From an uncultured Lachnospiraceae bacterium (GTDB lineage Bacteria; Bacillota; Clostridia; Lachnospirales; Lachnospiraceae), in the NCBI GenBank assembly GCA_934370915.1, contig CAKRNI010000074.1, positions 1 through 11,213 of the forward strand: DNA of 11,213 bases. The letters are read 5' to 3'. Positions 1 to 5,319 of this stretch are shown here, piece after piece (position 1 is the stretch's first letter; every line of letters starts with the position of its first letter). The notes under the pieces are model-generated. The model ran no database searches, was not told where the DNA came from, and worked only from the letters and a program-made list of their open reading frames with translations. A program made the position numbers and the translations under genes.

Positions 1-2352
1 CTCAACACATTTCGGATGGCAAAAAAGAATAAAGGATCTTTTTTGGGAGCTGTGTTTGTCATCGCCATCGGAATCTTTGTGTTTGTGGCGATGATCGATA
101 CGCTGCAGAATCTGAAAGTACAGGTGGATTCCTACTATGAAAAAAACGCGTTGGCAGATATCTTCGCGGAGGTCTCAGGAATCTCTTCTGAGGAGATCCC
201 AGCGCTGGAGGAGCTTCCCGGGATCAGAAAGGTGTCCGGCCGGCTCACAAGGGACGTGCGGATTCTGGCAGACGGACAGACGGAGATGGCGGCCGTACAT
301 CTTCTCTCCGTGGGAGATGAGGACGAGGAGAGGGACTGTTTAAACCGGATGACGCGGACAACGTCAAAGAATATTTCCGGGAGTCAGGACATGATCTGGC
401 TTGGAAAGCGGATGACAGACGCCTGTGGGTATGAACCCGGCGATACGCTGCGGCTTCTGATCAATGGGATCTCCCACGAATTTGTCCTGGCAGGCAGTGT
501 CAGTACCCCGGATTCGATCTATTCGATCCCATCGGGCGGTGCCATGGTGCCGGATGGGGAGACTTATGACATCGCCTGCATTGAGAAAAAGAGGCTGGAG
601 GAACTGACCGGAAGCGGGGACATGCTGACAGAGCTTGGATTTCGTTTAGAACCCGGTTATACATATGATGACGTCCGGGGAAGCCTCTCCGACGCCTTAA
701 GACAGTATGGTCTGATCTCTCTGACAGACCGGGCGGATCAGGAAAGCTATAATATGGTGAGCGGGGAAGTGGACGAGCTGATCTCCATGGGAACGATCCT
801 GCCGGTAATGTTCCTCTCGATCTCCGTGTTTATGCTCTACGTGGTACTGAAAAAGATGGTGGATCGGGATCAGTGCCTTATTGGGACCATGAAGGCCTTC
901 GGACTCACAGACCGGGAACTTCTGGTGTCGTACCTGATGCTGGGAGCGGCGGCGGGAGTCTTCGGAAGCTTTATCGGAAGCGTTCTGGCGATTCCCTTCG
1001 GACAGTATATGTTCAACATGTACGTGGAGTTCTTTAATCTGCCGGATACGGTGTACCATAACTATACAGAAACCCGGATCGGCGGAATGGCGCTGGCATC
1101 AGCCACCGGGATCGGGGCAGCATTTCTGGGTGTCCGAGATATCTTAAAGATCAATCCTGCCCAGGCCATGCGTCAGCGGACACCGGATCTTAAGCGGACG
1201 GGAAAACTTCCGGACATTCTTGAAAATCATCTGAAGCTTCCGACAAAAATGGCATTCCGGTCACTTTTGAGAAATCCGTTCCGTGCCTGCCTGATTGCTC
1301 TGGCGGTGGGATTTCCGTTCTCAATGGCATCCGTGCTGTTTTCCTTCCGCAGTGTGGCGGACCAGATGTATTTCGACCAGTTCGATAAGATCCAGACCTT
1401 TGATTTTGAACTGACTCTGGACCACTGTGAGAGCCCGGCGCGGGCGGCGGAGAGCGGACTCCTGTTAGACGGTGTGGAGGATGCGGAGGCCGTCTACTCC
1501 GGAGCCGTGCAGCTGCAGAATGAGAATCGGACAGAATTTGCCATGCTCTATGGTTTGAATCAACATTCTTCCATGTGGCGGATCATGGACATCTACCGGA
1601 ATGTGTTTGAACCGCCGGAAAAAGGCGTGATCTTAAATGAGAGGATCGCGAAGAAACTCCATGTGACGCGAGGGAGCGAGATCCGGATCTCCATCCCCGG
1701 CGTCACGGCCCGGGATACGACAGTGCCTGTGACAGAAGTGGTGACGGAGAGCGTCGGAAGCGGCTGTTACATGGAACTGACGTCTCTGGGGGATACCTTT
1801 GGAATCCCGGTTCCCGCGAATGCGGTACTGTTAAAGACCGCAGCGGGGGATCGGGAAACGGTAAAACGAAGGATCCTGGAGACGAGCCGCGTCACGGGAC
1901 TTGTGGACGCGGGAAAGATCGTAAAAAGCTATCGGGAAATGATGGGCAGCACCATGATGATGGTGGATCTCTTTGCGGTCCTCGCCGTGGCGGCGGGGGA
2001 TGTTTTGATCTACAATATTTCCATGATCAATATCAGGGAGCGGGTGACGGAGTTCGGAACCTTAAAGGTTCTCGGACAGACGGAAAAAGAGATCGGTCTT
2101 ATGATGCTTCTGGAACACATGGTGTCATTTTTTGTGGGAATTTTCGCCGGCTTTCCGGGAAGCTACGGGCTTAAGCTTCTGGTGGAAAAGATCATCGTGT
2201 CGGAGAGCTACACGATCGACCTTATGGTCAGGCCGCTGGCATACATGGAAGCTTTTGGAATCTGCCTTGGGATCGCGGTGCTGGCATTTCTGGCGGAGAT
2301 GCGGTTTGTGAGAGGCATCAGCCTGACAGAGGTACTGAAAGAGAGGGAGTAA
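1..2352 (+). CDS. ABC transporter permease, FtsX/MacB type (5' end probably outside window)
   Basis: Integral membrane subunit of an ABC exporter of the FtsX/MacB superfamily. Counting from the ATG at 16 (778 residues), one helix lies near residues 8-28, a large extracytoplasmic domain at about 30-255, three helices at about 258-280, 300-328 and 355-372, and a helix near 424-445. A second extracytoplasmic domain spans about 446-645, and three more helices lie near 648-672, 696-720 and 743-768. This is the duplicated FtsX layout. The stretch NISMINIRERVTEFGTLKVL after the seventh helix is the typical FtsX cytoplasmic signature. The frame stays open from base 1 to the ATG at 16 and no ribosome binding site precedes that ATG, so the real start is probably just upstream and the entry is treated as 5' partial. 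The membrane-fusion gene follows after 3 bases, so the two are co-transcribed and probably form one complex. The ATPase is absent here. The substrate is unknown; lipid, peptide or drug export are all possible. Confidence 0.9.
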   Translation, partial: LNTFRMAKKNKGSFLGAVFVIAIGIFVFVAMIDTLQNLKVQVDSYYEKNALADIFAEVSGISSEEIPALEELPGIRKVSGRLTRDVRILADGQTEMAAVHLLSVGDEDEERDCLNRMTRTTSKNISGSQDMIWLGKRMTDACGYEPGDTLRLLINGISHEFVLAGSVSTPDSIYSIPSGGAMVPDGETYDIACIEKKRLEELTGSGDMLTELGFRLEPGYTYDDVRGSLSDALRQYGLISLTDRADQESYNMVSGEVDELISMGTILPVMFLSISVFMLYVVLKKMVDRDQCLIGTMKAFGLTDRELLVSYLMLGAAAGVFGSFIGSVLAIPFGQYMFNMYVEFFNLPDTVYHNYTETRIGGMALASATGIGAAFLGVRDILKINPAQAMRQRTPDLKRTGKLPDILENHLKLPTKMAFRSLLRNPFRACLIALAVGFPFSMASVLFSFRSVADQMYFDQFDKIQTFDFELTLDHCESPARAAESGLLLDGVEDAEAVYSGAVQLQNENRTEFAMLYGLNQHSSMWRIMDIYRNVFEPPEKGVILNERIAKKLHVTRGSEIRISIPGVTARDTTVPVTEVVTESVGSGCYMELTSLGDTFGIPVPANAVLLKTAAGDRETVKRRILETSRVTGLVDAGKIVKSYREMMGSTMMMVDLFAVLAVAAGDVLIYNISMINIRERVTEFGTLKVLGQTEKEIGLMMLLEHMVSFFVGIFAGFPGSYGLKLLVEKIIVSESYTIDLMVRPLAYMEAFGICLGIAVLAFLAEMRFVRGISLTEVLKERE

Positions 2353-2355
2353 AGG

Positions 2356-3672
2356 ATGAAAATATCAAAGAAGATCGTGATCATCGGTGGAGGAATCCTT
2401 GTCCTCGCTGCCGCCGGAGCCTTTGCCATGGGAAATCAGGGACTTCCGGTGGAGACTGCGAAGGTGGGACGTACGGCAGTGCAGGACTGGTACACGGAGG
2501 AAGGAGTTCTTTCTCTCGGCGATACTTCCCAGATTATCAGCCAGGTCTCCGGGGCGGTGAAGGAGATCCCTGTTCATGAGAATGACCGGGTTGAGAAGGA
2601 TGATATTCTCGTTGTTATCGACAGCAAAGATTATGAGTACGCGGCGTCTCTGGCTCATGACACTCTGGACGGGCTCATGGCAAAGCTGGATCAGAGCCGG
2701 ATCGGCCAGGTGATGACCGTTTCCCCACAGGAGTATCTGTTTTCCGCAAAAAAAGAGGCGGAGGCGTCAGAAGCGGCTTTGCAGTCAAAAAAAACCATCT
2801 ACGAGGCGTCAAAAGTGCTCTATGAGACCGGGGACATCTCCCGGGCGGAATATGAGCAGAATGAGGCGGCGTATCAGCAGGCGGAGCTCTCGAGGGAGCA
2901 GGCGAAGAGCCGGTATGAGGAGAGCCGGAGCCTGCTTGACAGTTTAAAAGGCGAGGGCATTGATGAGCAGACCGTGAATAAACGCTTTTATGACAGCGTT
3001 TTAAGAGAACTGGAGGCTCAGGTGAGCGCTCAGAAGACGCAGGTGGACCAGTGGAAGGACAAGCTGGAAAAATGCACGATCCGGGCGGAAGAGGACGGTA
3101 TCGTGACTTCTCTCCCGGTGAAGGGTGCATCCATGATCCAGGCTGGGGAGACGGCAGCTGTCATGAAGGGGCAGAATGAAGCCTTCGTGGAAGCAGATGT
3201 CCTGACATCTGCAATTCCCTATATTCATGACGGAACGCCGGTGAAGGCCGTGTTCAGGATCCGGGGAGACGAGAAGACCTATGAGGGAAACGTGAGAGAC
3301 GTATATGAATTCGCAAAGAAAGGCACATCAGCTCTGGGGCTTTCCGAGTACCGGGTCCACGTGAAGGCGAAGCTTGCGGAGAACGAGGAGCTTAAGGGCA
3401 TGGAAGGCTACGGAGTGAATGTGCGCTTCTTGCTCTACGACAATAAAAATGCGCTGACGGTTCCGGCGGATGCGGTATTTGAGGCAGATGGTAAGGCCTT
3501 CGTGTTCACAGTGGAAGACGGAAAGGCGAAGACAGTTCCGGTGACATTGGAATATAAGACAGGAACCACGGCGGTGATCGGATCCGGAGTCGGGGAGGGC
3601 GATGCGGTGATCGCGAGAGCCGACGAGGAGGGACTTTACGATGGGGTGAAGGTAAAGGTTTCAAAGAACTGA
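2356..3672 (+). CDS. Membrane-fusion / HlyD-like efflux adaptor subunit
   Basis: Extracytoplasmic adaptor partner of the preceding permease, 438 residues. A single N-terminal membrane anchor lies near residues 7-26 (IVIIGGGILVLAAAGAF). The first half of a lipoyl-like domain is near 68-92 (GAVKEIPVHENDRVEKDDIL). A long Glu/Gln/Ala-rich helical hairpin (coiled coil) runs about 95-240, and the second lipoyl half is near 240-272 (CTIRAEEDGIVTSLPVKGAS). Beta-barrel and membrane-proximal domains fill the C-terminal third. This is the domain order of MacA/YknX-like periplasmic adaptor proteins. The start is supported by a purine-rich GAGAGGGAG ending 6 bases before the ATG and inside the permease's last codons, so translation is likely coupled. 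In a Gram-positive cell with no outer membrane the adaptor probably presents or channels substrate at the membrane surface. No intrinsic terminator is visible after it. The family call is firm; the substrate is unknown. Confidence 0.9.
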   Translation: MKISKKIVIIGGGILVLAAAGAFAMGNQGLPVETAKVGRTAVQDWYTEEGVLSLGDTSQIISQVSGAVKEIPVHENDRVEKDDILVVIDSKDYEYAASLAHDTLDGLMAKLDQSRIGQVMTVSPQEYLFSAKKEAEASEAALQSKKTIYEASKVLYETGDISRAEYEQNEAAYQQAELSREQAKSRYEESRSLLDSLKGEGIDEQTVNKRFYDSVLRELEAQVSAQKTQVDQWKDKLEKCTIRAEEDGIVTSLPVKGASMIQAGETAAVMKGQNEAFVEADVLTSAIPYIHDGTPVKAVFRIRGDEKTYEGNVRDVYEFAKKGTSALGLSEYRVHVKAKLAENEELKGMEGYGVNVRFLLYDNKNALTVPADAVFEADGKAFVFTVEDGKAKTVPVTLEYKTGTTAVIGSGVGEGDAVIARADEEGLYDGVKVKVSKN

Positions 3673-3702
3673 AATAAAATGTCAAAAAAGTCACAAAGAG
3701 GA

Positions 3703-3731
3703 TTGACAATGTGGTTAGTTAGTGCTAATCT
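3703..3731 (+). promoter_or_regulatory. Promoter P1 of the metal module
   Basis: A perfect -35 TTGACA (3703-3708) and an extended -10 TGCTAATCT (TG at 3723-3724, hexamer 3726-3731) are separated by 17 bases. Transcription should begin near 3738, about 80 bases before the HMA protein gene. The -10 hexamer itself is weak, so the TG extension and perfect -35 probably carry it. The GTTAG/CTAAC repeats lie directly over the -10 and the start point. Confidence 0.75.
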
Positions 3732-3749
3732 TTGTTAGTAGAAACTAAC
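3714..3749 (+). promoter_or_regulatory. GTTAG/CTAAC inverted repeats, candidate operator over P1
   Basis: Two inverted repeats sit side by side. TTAG-TG-CTAA (3719-3728) overlaps the -10, with an extra GTTAG at 3714-3718. GTTAGT-AGAA-ACTAAC (3734-3749) is a perfect 6-base repeat with a 4-base gap and overlaps the expected start of transcription. The centres are about 18 bases apart. The half-sites resemble those of DtxR/IdeR-type metal-repressor boxes (TTAGGTTAG-type). The resemblance is by eye; the regulator identity is inference, and a Fur-like protein encoded downstream is another candidate. Confidence 0.5.
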
Positions 3750-3764
3750 GGATAAAAAGACACC

Positions 3765-3788
3765 CTGCGGGGAATGAGAAATCCGCAG
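3765..3788 (+). other. Leader hairpin upstream of the HMA protein gene
   Basis: CTGCGG (3765-3770) and CCGCAG (3783-3788) form a 6-base-pair stem with a 12-base loop in the P1 untranslated leader. It lacks a T-run and does not cover the AGGAGG at 3804-3809. It matches no riboswitch I recognise. Confidence 0.35.
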
Positions 3789-3820
3789 TTTCTGAAAATG
3801 AAGAGGAGGCGTGGTCTATT

Positions 3821-4189
3821 ATGATAAATGGCATAATTATTGTCGCATTGATCGTTGTTGCGATCTTTGCGGTGAAAGGTTCGATCCACCAGTTTGCTTA
3901 TGGCTGCTGCGGCTCGAAGGATGTTGAGAAAAAGATCAGAGTGCAGGATAAGAACACGGCAGATTATCCGTACTACGCGATAGTCGGAGTGGACGGCATG
4001 AAGTGTAAGCACTGCAAGCTCCATGTGGAGAATGCGTTCAACGAGAAGGATGGCAACTGGGCGGAGGTAAACCTTGAGAAGAAGGAAGCTGATGTCCGCA
4101 TGAAGTCAAAAATGACAGACCGTGAGATCCGCGATATCGTCAGCAGGGCCGGATATGTGCTCCGCAATATCGAGTGGAAGCAGGCGTAA
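3821..4189 (+). CDS. Membrane-anchored heavy-metal-associated (HMA) domain protein
   Basis: A 122-residue metal-binding protein. Residues 2-18 form one hydrophobic helix, followed at 29-30 by Cys-Cys in YGCCGSKD. A linker (about 31-50) leads to an HMA fold at about 51-118 with the copper-chaperone-like motif GMKCKHCKLH, in which C62 and C65 are the expected metal ligands. The final part (GYVLRNIEW) matches the last strand of HMA domains. The hydrophobic N-terminus followed by Cys residues also recalls small FeoB-associated Cys-rich membrane proteins, but only loosely. The ribosome binding site AGGAGG at 3804-3809 is 11 bases from the ATG, somewhat long. It is the first gene after promoter P1. 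I infer that it hands a soft or transition metal to the P-type ATPase encoded downstream, whose own N-terminal HMA-like domain lacks CxxC. The metal is not known. Confidence 0.85.
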   Translation: MINGIIIVALIVVAIFAVKGSIHQFAYGCCGSKDVEKKIRVQDKNTADYPYYAIVGVDGMKCKHCKLHVENAFNEKDGNWAEVNLEKKEADVRMKSKMTDREIRDIVSRAGYVLRNIEWKQA

Positions 4190-4211
4190 GCAGAAGAGTT
4201 ATTTCAAAAGA

Positions 4212-4260
4212 CAGCCGGAGAACCGGCTGGTACCCCAAATGCCCGGCTCTCTGCAGGGCA
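4212..4260 (+). other. Tandem hairpins between HMA protein and Fur-like gene
   Basis: A perfect 7-base-pair stem CAGCCGG/CCGGCTG (4212-4218 with 4223-4229) with loop AGAA is followed by a weaker TGCCC/GGGCA stem (4240-4244 with 4256-4260). No T-run follows either. They may be a processing or stability element, or a weak attenuator, in the 105-base gap. No open frame of note lies in this gap. Confidence 0.4.
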
Positions 4261-4294
4261 GGAACATACTTTTAAGGAATGAGAGGGATGCCGG

Positions 4295-4651
4295 ATGTGG
4301 CAGAAGAAAGACATCGTTAACGAGTTCCAAAGGCTTGGAAAGCGAATTACAAAGCAGAGAATGGTTATTCTGGACGTGATCCTGGAACAGAACTGGACTG
4401 ACTGCAAGGAGGTTTACTACGAAGCAGTGCGGAGAGATTCCACCGTGGGACTTTCCACCGTCTACCGCACGATCCGGATGTTGGAGGAGATAGGTGTTTT
4501 AAAGCGCGTCTACCAGTATGTGCTTACCGATGAAAACGGGGAGCAGGTGGACAGTGAGAATGAGATTATCTCTCCGGAGTTCCACGGAACGGACGATCTG
4601 AGACAGAGAGAAAAAAAGGATGAAAAATGCTGTACTGCCAGCGCGTCTTAG
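4295..4651 (+). CDS. Short Fur-family transcriptional regulator, winged-helix domain only
   Basis: A 118-residue DNA-binding protein. Residues 5-75 match the winged helix of Fur/PerR/Zur proteins: KRITKQRMVILDVIL (16-30) is the usual opening helix, and GLSTVYRTIRMLEEIGVL (52-69) contains the recognition helix with the near-invariant TVYR. Full Fur proteins are about 140-150 residues and continue into a dimerisation domain with HHHH-type and CxxC ligands. None of these is present; the last 45 residues are charged and end in Cys-Cys (112-113) near the C-terminus. I looked downstream in the other frames for lost Fur C-terminal motifs and found none, so this is not an obvious frameshift. A purine-rich AGAGGG precedes the ATG by 8 bases. 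Its place between an HMA protein and a metal ATPase suggests it controls this module. Whether it still senses metal is open. Confidence 0.8.
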   Translation: MWQKKDIVNEFQRLGKRITKQRMVILDVILEQNWTDCKEVYYEAVRRDSTVGLSTVYRTIRMLEEIGVLKRVYQYVLTDENGEQVDSENEIISPEFHGTDDLRQREKKDEKCCTASAS

Positions 4652-4695
4652 ATGGGACGAAGGCTGTTGCCCGGAGATCCGGGAATGACGGAAAA

Positions 4696-4712
4696 TTGTC
4701 AATAAATGACAA
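4696..4712 (+). promoter_or_regulatory. Fur-like 7-1-7 palindrome within a larger inverted repeat
   Basis: TTGTCAATAAATGACAA is a 17-base palindrome with 7 of 8 pairs matching around the A at 4704. Its core TGTCAAT-A-AATGACA has the 7-1-7 layout of Fur, PerR and Zur boxes. It sits inside a wider inverted repeat at 4691-4720 (GAAAATTGTCA with TGAC-AAA-AATTTTC). It lies 45 bases after the Fur-like gene and 25 bases before the -35 of promoter P2. Binding by the neighbouring Fur-like protein is inference; the site agrees with the Fur consensus at 9 of 14 positions by my count. Confidence 0.45.
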
Positions 4713-4736
4713 AAATTTTCAATAGAAGCATTATGA

Positions 4737-4766
4737 TTGACTAACCGGGAGGGAAAGTGTTAGCAT
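4737..4766 (+). promoter_or_regulatory. Promoter P2 with GTTAG/CTAAC half-sites
   Basis: A -35 TTGACT (4737-4742) and extended -10 TGTTAGCAT (TG 4758-4759, hexamer 4761-4766) are spaced by 18 bases. A CTAAC half-site (4741-4745) overlaps the -35 and a GTTAG half-site (4759-4763) overlaps the -10; these are the same half-sites as over P1. It would drive the small peptide, DUF6110-like and ATPase genes. An SD-like purine run (4747-4757) is an alternative reading of part of this stretch. Confidence 0.5.
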
Positions 4767-4776
4767 GTGGGAAACA

Positions 4777-4798
4777 CGGAAAACCTTCCGGTTTTTCG
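4777..4798 (+). other. Hairpin in the P2 leader
   Basis: CGGAAAACC (4777-4785) pairs with GGTTTTTCG (4790-4798) over 9 positions, one of them G-U, around a TTCC loop. The T-run is inside the stem, not after it, so it is not a standard terminator. It begins almost at the expected P2 start point and could cap and stabilise the transcript or act in regulation. Confidence 0.45.
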
Positions 4799-4834
4799 AT
4801 GCGCAAAGAATCCTGAACAAGGAAGTGAGAAGCG

Positions 4835-4915
4835 ATGAAACACCATAAATTCTGGGCGTGGGCCACTGTTTTCTGTTTTGCCATGGTGATGTATACCGGA
4901 TTGAAACATAGATGA
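4835..4915 (+). CDS. 26-residue membrane peptide
   Basis: A 26-codon gene beginning MKHHKFWAWATV and ending TGLKHR. The AAGGAAG ribosome binding site at 4819-4825 ends 9 bases before the ATG. The peptide has a basic/His N-terminus (KHHK), one hydrophobic, aromatic-rich segment of about 17 residues (including FWAWATVFCFAMVM, with one Cys), and a short basic tail. That is the layout of a single-pass small membrane protein. I recall similar HKFWAW-type mini-proteins in Lachnospiraceae genomes but cannot assign a family securely. It lies between promoter P2 and the DUF6110-like gene, so it should be made with the ATPase. A role as a small ATPase subunit or regulator is inference, by analogy with small peptides that bind other P-type ATPases. 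Because of its size it is easily missed by gene callers. Confidence 0.7.
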   Translation: MKHHKFWAWATVFCFAMVMYTGLKHR

Positions 4916-4999
4916 TCCGGCAACGGAAAAGCCGGGTCTCAGGCTTTAAACCGGACGGTCGAACTACAAATGTATTATTACTTACAGGAGGAATAAAAA
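4916..4999 (+). other. Gap with alternative weak stems before the DUF6110-like gene
   Basis: CCGGC/GCCGG (4917-4921 with 4931-4935) and AAAGCC/GGCTTT (4928-4933 with 4942-4947) share bases and cannot form together. Neither is strong. The strong ribosome binding site AGGAGGA (4986-4992) that follows is not covered by them. Confidence 0.25.
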
Positions 5000-5314
5000 A
5001 TGTTAGATGTTAAGAAATGCTTAAAATTAAAAAATGTTGCTGTTTTCGCAGGTGGTGTTCTTTTCGGAACAGCCGGAATCAAGGTTCTTGGAAGCCAGGA
5101 CGCGAAGAAGTTATATATTAACTGCCTGGCTGCCGGTCTCCGTGCAAAAGAGTGTGTTATGACAACTGCTTCCAATATTCAGGCAAATGCGGAGGATGTT
5201 CTTGCAGAGGCTAAGGAGATCAACCGTGCACGCGCAGAAGAGGCATTCGGTGAGGAAGAAGAGACAGCAGAAGACTTCACAGAGACTACAGAAAAAGCAG
5301 AGGACGCTGAATAA
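5000..5314 (+). CDS. DUF6110-like one-helix protein with acidic tail
   Basis: A 104-residue protein of unknown function. Residues 11-31 (NVAVFAGGVLFGTAGIKVLG) form one Gly-rich membrane-associating helix. Residues 33-75 (SQDAKKLYINCLAAGLRAKE and on) are a predicted amphipathic helix with two Cys (residues 43 and 53). The last 30 or so residues are strongly acidic (FGEEEETAEDFTETTE). The FAGGVLFGTAG...SQDAKK pattern agrees with my memory of the family named DUF6110, usually found beside heavy-metal P-type ATPases; I could not check this. The strong ribosome binding site AGGAGGA has 7-base spacing. The gene ends 5 bases before the ATPase start, so the two are co-translated. I infer that it is an accessory subunit of the pump at the membrane face, with the acidic tail a possible cation-attracting or protein-binding region. 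Confidence 0.75.
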   Translation: MLDVKKCLKLKNVAVFAGGVLFGTAGIKVLGSQDAKKLYINCLAAGLRAKECVMTTASNIQANAEDVLAEAKEINRARAEEAFGEEEETAEDFTETTEKAEDAE

Positions 5315-5319
5315 TCATT

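Noticed and set aside
4122..4379. An 85-codon + strand frame spanning the HMA-Fur gap
   Set aside because: It overlaps the end of the HMA gene and the start of the Fur-like gene in another frame, has no ribosome binding site and resembles no protein family.
4670..4683. CCCGG-AGAT-CCGGG hairpin after the Fur-like gene
   Set aside because: Only 5 base pairs and followed by no T-run, so it is not supported as a terminator.
4652..4834. Possible lost Fur C-terminal domain through a frameshift
   Set aside because: I read the other frames after the stop for HHHH or CxxC metal-binding motifs and found none; the region holds promoter-like and palindromic sequence instead.
4765..4848. A 27-codon frame starting MWETRKTFRFFDAQ, preceded by the purine run 4747-4757
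   Set aside because: It overlaps the start of the 26-codon membrane peptide gene in another frame and its ATG lies in the -10 of P2. Its sequence has no membrane or regulatory-leader character. A leader peptide on a readthrough transcript remains possible but is not supported.
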